The notes below the pieces were generated by a model, which saw nothing but the letters and a program-made list of their open reading frames with translations, had not been told where the DNA came from and made no database searches. A stretch of 63,078 nucleotides of DNA from Chitinophagaceae bacterium (GTDB lineage: Bacteria; Bacteroidota; Bacteroidia; Chitinophagales; Chitinophagaceae): the NCBI GenBank assembly GCA_014379965.1, contig JACMKU010000102.1, positions 1 to 63,078 on the forward strand, read 5' to 3'. The translations under genes and the position numbers were made by a program. This document shows, piece after piece, positions 1 to 8,442 of the stretch; position 1 is the first letter of the stretch; each line of letters starts with the position of its first letter.

Positions 1-542
1 ATTAAAAACAGCATTTGGATTATTTTTTCCATTAAACATACATAATGCAGCGCGGCACCCTCCATCGATTCAATCACGGGAGAAAATTTCCGCTGGAGAT
101 TCTGGATGTCTGTCTTTGATGTCGATACCTGGTTCACCGAAATTGCCGATACGACCTTCAACCCTGACTTTTTCATGAGTTCCTTTTCCGGGTTCCCAAG
201 CCATCCTTTCTTGAATGGGGGCTGGTTGAGTTTCACCAAACCGAGGTCGAACAATGTGCGAAGTTCGTTGTTCTCCATTACACCGAGGTCAGCAACAGCA
301 TCCTGCTTTACGAGTACCACAGTTCCTAAGGGAATTTTGGGTTCGAAGCAGCCTGCAATGCCGGCCTGTATCACCAAGTCAGGCTTCTTTAGATGTAGCT
401 GCCTCGTTAGGGCATGACTGGTCGAAAGAAGACCAACGCCTGTAATCAATACGTCGACATCCCAGGCACGCTTGTTTTCGCGATAATAGGAGAGAAAAGG
501 TTCAATCTCCCTGGTGGTTGCTGCTACAATTAAGATGTTCAT
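1..542 (-). CDS. mqnB: Futalosine hydrolase (MqnB), C-terminus cut by window edge
   Basis: The minus-strand frame opens at ATG 542-540 (MNILIVAATTREIEPFLSYY) and runs off the left edge, giving about 180 residues. It shows a nucleoside phosphorylase/nucleosidase fold: an N-terminal beta strand with TREIEP, a central VIQAGIAGCF segment (the G-I-A-G nucleoside-binding loop), and near the end ESMEGAALHYVCL, the MEGAA purine-nucleosidase motif that contacts the ribose. Family knowledge: MqnB cleaves futalosine to dehypoxanthine futalosine and hypoxanthine in the alternative menaquinone route, which many Bacteroidota use. MTA/SAH nucleosidase is the main alternative; the E-M-E-G-A-A-x-H-Y form and the taxonomic setting favour MqnB. 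It is transcribed away from the pterin genes, across a repeat-bearing divergent gap. Confidence 0.75.
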   Translation of the reverse strand, partial: MNILIVAATTREIEPFLSYYRENKRAWDVDVLITGVGLLSTSHALTRQLHLKKPDLVIQAGIAGCFEPKIPLGTVVLVKQDAVADLGVMENNELRTLFDLGLVKLNQPPFKKGWLGNPEKELMKKSGLKVVSAISVNQVSTSKTDIQNLQRKFSPVIESMEGAALHYVCLMEKIIQMLFL

Positions 543-571
543 ACCCGGCGTGATAGCGGCAAATGTAAGTA

Positions 572-698
572 TAAGCGGTGAGTGGTGAGTGGTGAATGGT
601 GAGTGGGTCGTTTACAGTTGGATTATCCTTCGGATTGGAAAAGAGCAAATTGAGGGTTTACTTACCACTGACTAATGACCACTGCCCACTCACCGTTA
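572..698. repeat. Two-armed heptamer word repeat (GGTGAGT family), divergent gap
   Basis: The left arm at about 575-608 is a near-tandem run of GGTGAGT. The right arm at about 662-696 carries the complementary words (CCACTCA, CCACTGA). The 53-nt spacer between them is unique sequence. The arms can pair as a long imperfect hairpin. The element lies between the divergent starts of mqnB and the first PTPS gene, so it cannot be a shared 3' terminator. Confidence 0.75.
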
Positions 699-713
699 TA
701 TTACCGGATCGTA

Positions 714-721
714 TAACTTTG
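714..721 (+). promoter_or_regulatory. Bacteroidota-type -7 box TAACTTTG
   Basis: TAACTTTG matches the TAnnTTTG -7 consensus of the Bacteroidota housekeeping sigma factor. It sits 16 nt before the ATG of the first PTPS gene and just outside the right arm of the repeat ending near 698. No clear TTG -33 element is visible at the usual distance, so the call rests on the -7 box and its position. Confidence 0.5.
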
Positions 722-737
722 CGCCACATTTGAGACT

Positions 738-1148
738 ATGGTGTATTTGACAAGACTGGAACATTTTAATGCAGCCCATAAATTGTACAATCCTTATTGG
801 AGCGTAGAGCAGAATGAGCAGGTATTTGGGAAATGCGCCAACGAAAATTGGCATGGACATAATTACGAGTTATATGTGACGGTTAAGGGACAACCTGACC
901 AGGACACAGGTTTCGTTTTCGATGTAAAGCAATTGAGTTTGCTAATACGCGAACACGTGATTGAGAAAGTCGACCACCGCAACCTCAATATGGATGTTGA
1001 CTTTATGCAGGGAAAAATGTGTAGTACAGAAAACCTCGCAATCGGGATATGGAATGAACTGCAGGTACACCTGCCGCCGAGGGTGCAGTTGCATTGCATC
1101 AAACTTTACGAGACACCACGGATATACGTCGAATATTTTGGTGAATAA
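738..1148 (+). CDS. 6-pyruvoyl-tetrahydropterin synthase / QueD family, copy 1
   Basis: This 136-residue protein has family-typical length. Zinc ligands are visible at H14 (FNAAHKL) and H39/H41 (WHGHNYE). The catalytic cysteine is C33, followed by the D79-H80 pair (VDHRNLN), and the pterin-anchoring glutamate is E125 (LYETPR). The family acts on 7,8-dihydroneopterin triphosphate, giving either 6-pyruvoyl-tetrahydropterin (BH4 route) or 6-carboxy-tetrahydropterin (QueD, queuosine route). It lies 38 nt upstream of a diverged paralog and shortly before folE, which makes the substrate. Sequence alone does not decide which product it makes, so no symbol is given. No other queuosine gene is in the window. 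Confidence 0.85.
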   Translation: MVYLTRLEHFNAAHKLYNPYWSVEQNEQVFGKCANENWHGHNYELYVTVKGQPDQDTGFVFDVKQLSLLIREHVIEKVDHRNLNMDVDFMQGKMCSTENLAIGIWNELQVHLPPRVQLHCIKLYETPRIYVEYFGE

Positions 1149-1186
1149 AAGCGAAACTATCCTTCAGAAATAATAGTAACCAGATA

Positions 1187-1600
1187 ATGAGTAAAAAAGT
1201 AGCGGTTTTCCGAAGGGAACATTTTAACGCGGCACACCGCCTTTATAACCAGGCATGGGATGACGCGACCAATGAAAGGACCTTCGGTAAGTGTGCGCTG
1301 CCACACTACCATGGACATAACTATGAACTTGAGGTGAAAGTCACTGGCAAGCCCGATAAGGAAACCGGGTTCGTGATGGATATGAAAGTTCTTGGTGACC
1401 TCGTTAAGCAGGAAGTACACACCCGGTTCGACCACAAGAATCTTAACCTCGATACAAAAGAGTTTAAAGATCTAAATCCTACCGCGGAGAACATCGCTAT
1501 CGTTATCTATAAATTGTTGAGGCCGCATATCGATAAAAAGTTCGATTTGCAGATCCGGCTATATGAGACACCAAGAAACTTCGTGGAGTATCCTGCGTGA
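1187..1600 (+). CDS. 6-pyruvoyl-tetrahydropterin synthase / QueD family, copy 2
   Basis: This 137-residue paralog of the preceding gene keeps the whole catalytic set: H17, C36, H42/H44 (YHGHNYE), the FDHKNLN Asp-His pair, and LYETPR near the C-terminus. The two copies are clearly diverged (for instance GKCANENWHGH against GKCALPHYHGH), so the duplication is old rather than recent. Both being intact suggests different products or partners, for example one for queuosine and one for a tetrahydrobiopterin-like cofactor. That division of labour is an inference. It is probably cotranscribed with copy 1; a repeat element separates it from folE. Confidence 0.85.
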   Translation: MSKKVAVFRREHFNAAHRLYNQAWDDATNERTFGKCALPHYHGHNYELEVKVTGKPDKETGFVMDMKVLGDLVKQEVHTRFDHKNLNLDTKEFKDLNPTAENIAIVIYKLLRPHIDKKFDLQIRLYETPRNFVEYPA

Positions 1601-1603
1601 AAG

Positions 1604-1754
1604 GGTTAAGTGTGGTTAAATGTTTAAGAGTTTGAATGTTTAATAGTTTAATAGTTCTTCAGTTCGCAGATACTTGATAGAAATGAAGTCTCAATTTTAA
1701 GAACTTTTAAACCATTAAACTTTTAAACCGTTAAACCGTTAAACCGTTAAACCG
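1604..1754. repeat. Two-armed octamer word repeat (GTTTAATA family)
   Basis: The left arm at about 1604-1660 is built from GTTTAATA, GTTTAAGA and similar words. The right arm at about 1697-1754 is built from TTAAACCG, TTAAACTT and similar complementary words. The 36-nt spacer is unique. The element lies between two codirectional genes (PTPS copy 2 and folE). The right arm ends 20 nt before the folE start, so it would form part of the folE leader if transcribed through. Confidence 0.75.
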
Positions 1755-1774
1755 AAACTGATAAACAAAAGAGT

Positions 1775-2374
1775 ATGGCGTACAGTAAAACAGAACACTT
1801 CGATGAGAAAACAACCTCGGGACTCGTCACCAGTTACCGCGAGGCGCTCGGACTGATAGGAGAGGATCCTAACCGGGAGGGTTTGTTGAAGACCCCCGAA
1901 CGACTGGCGAAGGCGATGCAGTACATGACGCAGGGCTATCAACAGGATGCTCACGCTATACTTGATTCTGCGAAATTTCACGAACCTGTTAGTGAGATGA
2001 TCCTGGTAAAGGATATTGAATTGTACAGCATGTGTGAGCATCATATGTTGCCATTCTTTGGTAAAGCCCATATTGCATATATACCAAACGGCTGGATCAC
2101 GGGCCTTAGCAAGATCGCTCGCGTGGTCGACGTGTATGCCCGCAGATTGCAGGTGCAGGAGAGATTGACGGTTGAAATCATGAACGCAATCAGGGAAACG
2201 CTCAATCCGATTGGAGTAGCGGTAGTCATAGAAGCGCAACACCTTTGCATGATGATGCGGGGTGTACAAAAGCAGAATTCCGTGACCACCACATCCGCAT
2301 TCGATGGTGAATTCCAAAAAAATCCTACCCGGAGTGAGTTCCTAAAGCTGATTTCTGCGAATCTTAGCCACTAA
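1775..2374 (+). CDS. folE: GTP cyclohydrolase I
   Basis: The 199-residue product has normal family length. Zinc ligands are C87 and H90 in [10 protein letters not shown] and C158 in [23 protein letters not shown] and [17 protein letters not shown] are signature segments of the type IA enzyme. The reaction converts GTP to 7,8-dihydroneopterin triphosphate plus formate, feeding both folate synthesis and the two PTPS-family enzymes encoded just upstream. The start was chosen at the ATG giving MAYSKTEHF. An intrinsic terminator follows at 2394-2440. Confidence 0.96.
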   Translation: MAYSKTEHFDEKTTSGLVTSYREALGLIGEDPNREGLLKTPERLAKAMQYMTQGYQQDAHAILDSAKFHEPVSEMILVKDIELYSMCEHHMLPFFGKAHIAYIPNGWITGLSKIARVVDVYARRLQVQERLTVEIMNAIRETLNPIGVAVVIEAQHLCMMMRGVQKQNSVTTTSAFDGEFQKNPTRSEFLKLISANLSH

Positions 2375-2393
2375 AGAATATTTTCATCAGATC

Positions 2394-2440
2394 GCCACAA
2401 AGATTTTTTTTCTCACTGTGTTTGTGGCATTTTTGTTTTG
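2394..2440 (+). terminator. Intrinsic terminator after folE
   Basis: A perfect 8-bp stem GCCACAAA (2394-2401) / TTTGTGGC (2421-2428) encloses a 19-nt loop and is followed by ATTTTTGTTTTG. It begins 20 nt after the folE stop, in the right place for folE termination, and ends 13 nt before the fabD start. Confidence 0.6.
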
Positions 2441-2452
2441 TAAGAACAGACC

Positions 2453-3343
2453 ATGAAACATGCATATATATTTCCCGGCCAGGGTTCTCAATTTCCGGGA
2501 ATGGGAAAGGACCACTACGACAACAGCGCGTTTGCCAAGAAGCTTTTTGAGCAGGCTAACGAAGTGCTGGGATTTCGCATTTCCGATGTCATGTTTAATG
2601 GGAGCGAAGACGATCTGAAGCAGACTAATGTGACGCAGCCGGCCGTATTTCTTCATTCTATCATTGCTTACAGAAGCATCGAGAGCGCCAGGCCTGATAT
2701 GGTGGCCGGTCATTCATTGGGAGAATTCTCCGCACTCGTCGCAAATGGCACCTTGAGTTTCGATGATGCTCTTCAACTTGTAGCCATACGCGCCAGGGCT
2801 ATGCAAAAGGCATGTGCTATGAATCCATCGACGATGGCCGCCGTGCTTGGCTTGGCCGATGAAATTGTAGAGGAAACTTGCGCTGCGGTCCAAAAGGAAA
2901 CGGGAGAAATAGTAGTCCCGGCGAATTATAATTGCCCTGGTCAACTGGTCATCAGCGGTACAATCAAAGGGATCGAAATTGCCTGTGAACGCATGAAAGC
3001 AGTCGGTGCCAAGAGGGCGCTCATATTGCCAGTCGGAGGTGCATTCCATTCTCCGCTCATGGAGCCCGCAAAGGAAGAACTGCAATCGGCGATTGAGTCT
3101 ATTAACTTCCATACACCCGCCTGTGCAGTTTACCAAAATGTCGCGGCCAAGGCAGTCATGGACAAAGAAGAGATAAAACAAAACCTGATCGATCAATTGA
3201 CTGGTGCCGTCCGATGGACCCAGAGCGTCCAGGCCATGATCTCCGATGGTGCATCAAAATTCACCGAAGCAGGTCCAGGAAAGGTGTTGCAGGGGTTGGT
3301 GTTGAAGATTGATAAGGTGATGCAGGCGGAAGGGGTGAATTAG
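2453..3343 (+). CDS. fabD: Malonyl-CoA:ACP transacylase (FabD)
   Basis: This 296-residue protein shows the FabD hallmarks: FPGQGSQFPGMG at residues 7-18, the nucleophile S88 in AGHSLGEFSAL, and GGAFHSPLM carrying the catalytic histidine near residue 201. It transfers malonyl from CoA to acyl carrier protein, the entry to type II fatty-acid elongation in the cytoplasm. Its length and single domain fit a housekeeping FabD rather than a polyketide acyltransferase. A second fatty-acid gene, fabH, lies 4 kb downstream on the other strand. It converges on the GNAT gene across a repeat hairpin. Confidence 0.95.
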   Translation: MKHAYIFPGQGSQFPGMGKDHYDNSAFAKKLFEQANEVLGFRISDVMFNGSEDDLKQTNVTQPAVFLHSIIAYRSIESARPDMVAGHSLGEFSALVANGTLSFDDALQLVAIRARAMQKACAMNPSTMAAVLGLADEIVEETCAAVQKETGEIVVPANYNCPGQLVISGTIKGIEIACERMKAVGAKRALILPVGGAFHSPLMEPAKEELQSAIESINFHTPACAVYQNVAAKAVMDKEEIKQNLIDQLTGAVRWTQSVQAMISDGASKFTEAGPGKVLQGLVLKIDKVMQAEGVN

Positions 3344-3357
3344 GGCAGTGTTCCTGT

Positions 3358-3550
3358 CTAGTGGTTTAATAGTTTAAATGGTTTAATGGTTTGATGGTTT
3401 AATGGTTTAAGAGTTTAAGAGTTTAATAGTTTAATGGTTGTGTAAATCGCATATTCAATCCTATAGGGAATTTTCAATTTTCAGGAACTTTTAAACTTTT
3501 AAACTCTTAAACTCTTAAACTCTTAAACTCTTAAACCCTCAAACCACTAG
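3358..3550. repeat. Two-armed octamer word repeat (GGTTTAAT family), convergent gap
   Basis: The left arm at 3358-3438 is about ten near-tandem GGTTTAAT/AGTTTAAG words. The right arm at 3484-3550 is made of CTCTTAAA/CTTTTAAA words. The outer ends match perfectly: CTAGTGGTTT at 3358-3367 and AAACCACTAG at 3541-3550. The right arm includes the TAG stop of the GNAT gene (3549-3547). Here, between converging genes, a bidirectional terminator role would be possible. Confidence 0.85.
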
Positions 3551-4023
3551 TTCTTGTCCACATACAACGTGCAGTTCACCCACTCTCCATCAAACGATGC
3601 CTCATACTTCCTATAGAAATTAATCGCAGGTTCATTCCACTCGAGCACCTGCCAGATTATACGATTCCATTTTCTTTCCTTCGCTTCCTCGATCAATCGG
3701 TCGAATAATAGTTTGCCGATCTTTTTTCCCCTCATTGATTCCGTAACGATAATGTCTTCGAGGTACATGGCTTGTCCCTTCCAAGTCGAATAACGAACAT
3801 AGTAAAGTGCAAAACCATGAATGATCGCCGGATCGTGACCCGATGCAGGTGTCTCAGCAACGAAAGCCCACCATACGGGAGTGTTGCCGAAGCCGCTTTC
3901 TACGAAATGCTCCATCGTAACAGTGACATCATTCGGGGCCTTTTCATAGATGGCCAACTCTGTGATGAGTTCGAGCAGTCTCGGACAATCCTGGCGTTCC
4001 GCTTTACGTATATTGATCTCCAT
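3547..4023 (-). CDS. GNAT family N-acetyltransferase
   Basis: The gene encodes 158 residues from the ATG at 4023 (MEINIRKAERQDCPRLLELI). A longer frame reaches back to 4098 but would overlap the end of the upstream gene and adds no family sequence, so the inner start was preferred. The GNAT core is visible: MYLEDIIVTESMRGKKIGK (beta4 plus the acetyl-CoA pyrophosphate loop R/Q-x-x-G-x-G/A form) and the late WNEPAINFYRKYEA motif. This resembles the spermidine/spermine (diamine) acetyltransferase branch, but the substrate cannot be read from sequence. It lies 16 nt after the PLP enzyme gene, so it is probably cotranscribed. Its stop codon lies within a repeat word. Confidence 0.8.
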   Translation of the reverse strand: MEINIRKAERQDCPRLLELITELAIYEKAPNDVTVTMEHFVESGFGNTPVWWAFVAETPASGHDPAIIHGFALYYVRYSTWKGQAMYLEDIIVTESMRGKKIGKLLFDRLIEEAKERKWNRIIWQVLEWNEPAINFYRKYEASFDGEWVNCTLYVDKN

Positions 4024-4039
4024 TTGTAAAAAAATAAAA

Positions 4040-5260
4040 TTAATTAAGCGCCTGGTCGAGGTCGGCAATGATGTCCTGCAGATTTTCAATTCCAACATTC
4101 ATCCTGATTAGCCCATCAGTGATGCCGTATCGCTCTTTTTCTTCCTTTGGAACACTATAGTGTGTCATCGATGCAGGGTGAGAAAGCAGTGTGTCGCAAG
4201 TGCCAAGTGATACAGTACGCACGCACATCTTCAGCTTATTCATAAACGCGATTCCACCATCGAGTCCTTTCTTCAATTCAAAACTAAGCATAGCGCCTGG
4301 ATGCCGCATCTGTTTCATCGCCGTATAGTGGTCAGGGTGTTCCGCCAATCCAGTGTAGTTAACGCGCGCTACGGCCGGGTGAATAGCCAGGAAGTTAGCT
4401 GTCTCCATTGCATTATGGCAATGCCTTTCCATTCGGAGTTCAAGGGTCTTCATCCCGTTAATCAAAAGGAAGGCGTCAAAGGGGTTAGCACTGCCTCCAA
4501 GGGTCTTGGCCATCGTCTTGACCTTTGTATTCATGAACTCGAGGTCATGTCCTAACAATATTCCGCCGATCGCTGTACCATGTCCATTTAAGAATTTCGT
4601 GGTGGAATGAACAACATAATCAACCCCAAAGCTGAATGGCTGTTGCAGGTAAGGTGTAGCGAATGTATTATCAGCCGCCGTCAATAGGTTGTATTGTTTT
4701 GCCAGTTCAGCAAGCGCTGCGATATCGACACACTGAATTGTCGGATTCGCGGGTGTCTCTATATATAGCATGCGGATGGACTTGTCCGACTTTATTGCCG
4801 ATTCGGCTTTGTTAAGGTCACGCAGATCGGTGATGATCGCAGTTATGCCGAGAGTTGGCAGCACCCTGCTCATCAATTCCTCGGTTCCTCCATAGAGAGA
4901 GTAGTGGGTGAGTATTTTGTCGCCCGGTTTGAGTGTTGCCAACATCAACGTTGTGATGGCGGCCATTCCGGAAGCATGCAACAATCCTTTCAATTCAAGC
5001 GGAGCCCCATTCTTTTCTATCCCAAACGCTTCGAGCGCGGCGATTTTCTTTTCGGCCTCTGTGAATGTTGGATTGCCCCAGCGCGAATAAATGTATCCGT
5101 CTTCCTTACCGCTAAAACGGCGCATACCTTGTTCGGCCTCATCGAATACAAACGTACTACTCGCATAGATAGGAACAAGGTGGGCATACATCGGATCCTG
5201 AGTGTGTCCACCGTGTACAGCTAAGGAACCCCATCCTGTCGGTTTAAAATCTTTATCCAT
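4040..5260 (-). CDS. Trans-sulfuration family PLP enzyme (cystathionine gamma-synthase/lyase or methionine gamma-lyase)
   Basis: The 406-residue length is typical of the Cys/Met-metabolism PLP family. The Schiff-base lysine is K222 in VVHSTTKFLNGHGT. PLP-phosphate contacts appear in IYSRWGNPTFT (residues 57-67) and HASGMAAI (95-102), and TAADNTFATPYLQQP is the usual beta-strand carrying the PLP aspartate. Residues 122-126 read LYGGT rather than the LYGCT loop expected of classical methionine gamma-lyases, which argues mildly for cystathionine or O-acylhomoserine chemistry. The exact reaction is unresolved. It leads a two-gene unit with the GNAT gene. Upstream, 5261-5420 shows no recognised promoter or riboswitch. 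Confidence 0.85.
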   Translation of the reverse strand: MDKDFKPTGWGSLAVHGGHTQDPMYAHLVPIYASSTFVFDEAEQGMRRFSGKEDGYIYSRWGNPTFTEAEKKIAALEAFGIEKNGAPLELKGLLHASGMAAITTLMLATLKPGDKILTHYSLYGGTEELMSRVLPTLGITAIITDLRDLNKAESAIKSDKSIRMLYIETPANPTIQCVDIAALAELAKQYNLLTAADNTFATPYLQQPFSFGVDYVVHSTTKFLNGHGTAIGGILLGHDLEFMNTKVKTMAKTLGGSANPFDAFLLINGMKTLELRMERHCHNAMETANFLAIHPAVARVNYTGLAEHPDHYTAMKQMRHPGAMLSFELKKGLDGGIAFMNKLKMCVRTVSLGTCDTLLSHPASMTHYSVPKEEKERYGITDGLIRMNVGIENLQDIIADLDQALN

Positions 5261-5420
5261 CTAAAAGATATTTGAATACTGGTTTTGAAATAGAATTGCC
5301 TGGAAGTCAAAGCTAAATGAATCACGTGAAAGATTCTCGCGGTGAATGTTGAAGTAATAAATAACCTGGGAATGTGTAAAACTCCAGATTCGCACATCTC
5401 CTGATTAAATCAAAAAGGTT

Positions 5421-7301
5421 ATGAGAAAGCGACGCTATGTTCTCCTCTGCATTCTAGTTTTCTTTCAGCTCGCCAGTTCTGCTCAATTATTGAAAGGTCG
5501 CGTGCTCGGCGAAGAAGGGAAGATGGCGGCTGGTGTGACCGTTAGTTTCAAGCACGCGGAAAATGCGATTATCACACGTGCCGATGGGAGTTTTCAAATC
5601 ATGGCTACCCGGCTTCCCGATACTCTTGTTTTCTCTGCAGTAGGGTTCGAGTCTTATAAGGTGGTCATTACAGAAAAAAATATCAAAGACCCCTCGTTCG
5701 AGGTTGTGTTACTAAGAGCGAGGTCAGCACTTAGTGAAGTGGTAGTGACAGGTTATGGATCTTCACGTAAAAGAGATGTTAGCGGAGCTTCTGAGACTTA
5801 TGGGCTCTCGGGAAAAGTTGCAGGCGTTAGCGTGGCTCCCGGCACGTCGGGTTACGCACCTGTTCGCGTGAGAGGCGCATCTTCGAAAAGGGCACCTTCC
5901 ACTTCCACGTATGTTATCCCCCATCACCCCAGTACGACTGCATATGAAAAGGACATTGTAATTGACTCCGTAACCCGGTCGTTAGTGGGAAGTTCACGCC
6001 TCTTGACGGCAGGTGAAGTCAATGACTTTCGTAAATGGAAGATGTGGGAGGACTATACAACCAAAGATTTTAAGTCTGCTGCAAATATGTGGGAGATCAA
6101 CCCCGTTAACCGTTATAGTGTGCAACTTACGGGGAAAAATAGATCTGCTCTTATTAATGAGCCAGTTTATCTAATTGAAAAGAGAACAAAGGATACGGCT
6201 TGGAAAGCCTTCACAGATAACACTGGCAAGGCAGAACTTTGGTCGGAATTCTTCATGGAAAAAAAGAGGGACGATGGATATTTCATAGTTGATAGGTATG
6301 GAAATAAAGCCGACCATCTTTCCATGTTTAACAACGGCGTCAATCTATTGCAAACGCAACGCGATTGCCAGCTAAATGATGCAGCGGAGATCGCATTCGT
6401 TGTGGATGCTACCGGTAGCATGGCCGATGAGATCGAGTTTCTAAAACTGGAACTGGAGGATGTATTACGTAAGACGATGGATAAATACAGATCGCTTTCA
6501 CTCAAGGCTGCTTCTGTATTCTATCGTGATAAAGGCGACGAGTATGTGACCCGCAACGTGGCCTTCAACGAAGATTTGCTTAAGACAATCAATTTTATAA
6601 AGCTACAGCGTGCGGACGGTGGTGGCGATACACCTGAAGCAGTGGAAGACGCACTTGAGGCAGCGCTAAATCTACAATGGTCTGCAACGGCAAGAGCCAA
6701 ACTCCTATTCATAGTATTAGATGCTCCGCCTCACCAGCATGCAAAGGAGAAAATGAAGACATTAATCGTGAAGGCCGCCGCAATGGGCGTGAGGATTATA
6801 CCGATCGCTTGCAGTGGTGTGGATAAGGAAACCGAGTTCCTCCTGCGCTCAATGGCGCTGGGTACTAATGGCACTTATACCTTTCTCACCGACCATAGTG
6901 GTGTAGGCAATCCACACATAGAGCCTACTACCGATAAGTATGATGTCGAACTACTCAATAATCTACTTCAGCGAATCATAGAACAGTATTTGTATGCAAA
7001 AGAATGTGACCCTTCCGCACCTATGGCAGCAGTTGACATGGGTCCACTACCAAAGAATATCCTCTCGGTGAAAATTTATCCAAATCCTACACAGGGAAGG
7101 TTCACGATCGAGTCTACTGCTGGAATCAAGGAAATATTCATTACTGACTTTGCAGGAAAGATTTTAATGCGCATCCTCGACGGCGAAAAGGCCGGTAACC
7201 GTTCTGTGGATATTGGTAATTATCCCGCCGGCACCTACCTCGTAAGGTATCTTACTGTTGATAATAAGTGGGGAGTGGAGAAGGTTGTTGTAGTTCCGTG
7301 A
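5421..7301 (+). CDS. Secreted carboxypeptidase-regulatory/SusC-plug-like, VWA and T9SS type A sorting domain protein
   Basis: This 626-residue protein starts with a signal peptide (residues 1-21, ending LASSAQ). Residues 22-100 are a CarboxypepD_reg-like beta-sandwich (KGRVLGEEGKMAAGVTV, RADGSF). Residues 105-155 copy the start of a SusC receptor: SEVVVTGYGSSRKRDVSGA, then LSGKVAGVSV and VRVRGASS, but no beta-barrel follows. After an unrecognised segment (about 190-310, W-rich) comes a von Willebrand A domain with the MIDAS-like DATGSM at 329-334. The last 80 residues (YPNPTQGRFTIES through YPAGTYLVRYL) are a T9SS type A sorting domain. It should be exported by the Sec system and delivered to the surface by the SprA system encoded downstream. 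Function is unknown; the VWA domain suggests binding. Confidence 0.75.
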   Translation: MRKRRYVLLCILVFFQLASSAQLLKGRVLGEEGKMAAGVTVSFKHAENAIITRADGSFQIMATRLPDTLVFSAVGFESYKVVITEKNIKDPSFEVVLLRARSALSEVVVTGYGSSRKRDVSGASETYGLSGKVAGVSVAPGTSGYAPVRVRGASSKRAPSTSTYVIPHHPSTTAYEKDIVIDSVTRSLVGSSRLLTAGEVNDFRKWKMWEDYTTKDFKSAANMWEINPVNRYSVQLTGKNRSALINEPVYLIEKRTKDTAWKAFTDNTGKAELWSEFFMEKKRDDGYFIVDRYGNKADHLSMFNNGVNLLQTQRDCQLNDAAEIAFVVDATGSMADEIEFLKLELEDVLRKTMDKYRSLSLKAASVFYRDKGDEYVTRNVAFNEDLLKTINFIKLQRADGGGDTPEAVEDALEAALNLQWSATARAKLLFIVLDAPPHQHAKEKMKTLIVKAAAMGVRIIPIACSGVDKETEFLLRSMALGTNGTYTFLTDHSGVGNPHIEPTTDKYDVELLNNLLQRIIEQYLYAKECDPSAPMAAVDMGPLPKNILSVKIYPNPTQGRFTIESTAGIKEIFITDFAGKILMRILDGEKAGNRSVDIGNYPAGTYLVRYLTVDNKWGVEKVVVVP

Positions 7302-7321
7302 GTGAAGGGGTTCCCAGTTTT

Positions 7322-7396
7322 CTCGCTCTGTTTCTCGCTCTGTTTCTTTCTGTCTCTCATTCTGTTCGGGAGCGAGGAACAGAGCGGGAGCGAGGC
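7322..7396. repeat. Two-armed 12-nt word repeat (CTCGCTCTGTTT family), convergent gap
   Basis: The left arm at 7322-7347 contains two tandem CTCGCTCTGTTT copies. The right arm at about 7368-7395 contains the complementary GGAGCGAG/AACAGAGCG words. It lies between the stops of the VWA/T9SS gene and fabH. Unlike the other two-armed sites, its 5' arm is pyrimidine-rich. Confidence 0.7.
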
Positions 7397-7414
7397 ATCC
7401 AAGCAGCCGAGCAA

Positions 7415-8407
7415 CTAATAAGCCCATTTCACCAACGTCGCACCCCAGGTAAACCCGCCGCCAAAAGCAGCAAGCACTATCTTATCGCCTTTCTTTAATT
7501 TTTTCTCCCATTCCCAGAGACAAAGTGGAATGGTGCCGGCAGTAGTATTGCCGAATTTCTGAATATTGATCATGATCTTCTCTTTCGGAAGACCAATGCG
7601 ATTGGCCGTCGCATCGATGATCCTGAGATTCGCCTGGTGAGGGACGAGCCACGCGATGTCATCACCCGTTAGCTGGTTTCTTTCCAACAATTCGGCACTC
7701 ACATCTGCCATTCCCTTGACAGCGAATTTGAAGACTGCCTGGCCCTCCTGGTATGCGAAGTGTTCCTTCGCCATAACGGTCTCGAGGGTTGCGGGTCGTA
7801 AGGAACCACCCGCTTTCATATGTAGATAATTGCATCCACTTCCATCGCTTTTTAGGAGGCTGTCCTGTATTCCATAGCCTTCCTCATTCGGTTCTAGTAA
7901 CACTGCTCCGGCTCCATCTCCAAAAATGATACAGGTAGCCCTGTCGCTGTAATCGATGATGGCGCTCATCTTGTCTGCACCACAAACAACCACCTTCTTA
8001 TACCTTCCACTTTCAATTAGTGATGCGCCAAGTGTCAGTGTGTAAAGGAATCCCGAACAAGCGGCGCTAACGTCGAAGCCCCATGCATTCTTAGCCCCAA
8101 GTTTTTCGCAGGCGATATTGGCAGTGGCGGGAAACACCATGTCAGGTGTCACCGTGCCTACGATCAGGCAATCTATTTCCATCGGGTCAATTCCTCTTTT
8201 GCGACACAATTCCTGTACAGCAGGCACCACCATGTCGGAAGTAGCCTTGCCCTCGCCGCGAAGGATCCTTCTTTCTTCAATTCCCGTGCGTGAACGGATC
8301 CATTCGTCATTCGTTTCTACCATTTTCTCAAGGTCGAAATTCGTTAGCCTGTCTTCCGGAACATAGCCTCCAACGGCGGTGATTGCTGCATTGATCTTCT
8401 TAGTCAT
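7415..8407 (-). CDS. fabH: 3-oxoacyl-ACP synthase III (FabH)
   Basis: The 330-residue protein is of normal FabH size. The catalytic triad is visible: C117 in [13 protein letters not shown], His in [13 protein letters not shown], and Asn in [26 protein letters not shown] near residue 40 is a family signature. It condenses acetyl-CoA (or branched starters) with malonyl-ACP to begin fatty-acid synthesis. In Bacteroidota its neighbours are often plsX or rpmF; neither is present here. The start is supported by [20 protein letters not shown] and a TAACTTTG -7 box 24 nt upstream. Confidence 0.95.
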   Translation of the reverse strand: MTKKINAAITAVGGYVPEDRLTNFDLEKMVETNDEWIRSRTGIEERRILRGEGKATSDMVVPAVQELCRKRGIDPMEIDCLIVGTVTPDMVFPATANIACEKLGAKNAWGFDVSAACSGFLYTLTLGASLIESGRYKKVVVCGADKMSAIIDYSDRATCIIFGDGAGAVLLEPNEEGYGIQDSLLKSDGSGCNYLHMKAGGSLRPATLETVMAKEHFAYQEGQAVFKFAVKGMADVSAELLERNQLTGDDIAWLVPHQANLRIIDATANRIGLPKEKIMINIQKFGNTTAGTIPLCLWEWEKKLKKGDKIVLAAFGGGFTWGATLVKWAY

Positions 8408-8430
8408 CTTTCGGGAAATTAAATTGCGGG

Positions 8431-8438
8431 CAAAGTTA
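8431..8438 (-). promoter_or_regulatory. -7 box TAACTTTG for fabH
   Basis: Read on the minus strand, these bases are TAACTTTG, a full match to TAnnTTTG. They lie 24 nt before the fabH ATG, between that start and the outer edge of the repeat arm that begins at 8443. No -33 TTG is evident at the expected distance. Confidence 0.5.
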
Positions 8439-8442
8439 AGTG

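Noticed and set aside
543..737. preQ1 riboswitch upstream of the PTPS/QueD gene
   Set aside because: The leader after the TAACTTTG box would be only about 10 nt, too short for an aptamer, and no preQ1-like stem with an A-rich tail was seen.
4024..4098. Longer N-terminus for the GNAT gene
   Set aside because: It would overlap the 3' end of the preceding PLP enzyme gene and adds no family-like sequence; the ATG at 4023 begins the conserved part.
5261..5420. SAM riboswitch before the trans-sulfuration enzyme
   Set aside because: No four-way-junction-like conserved segments were found on the minus strand in this 160-nt gap.
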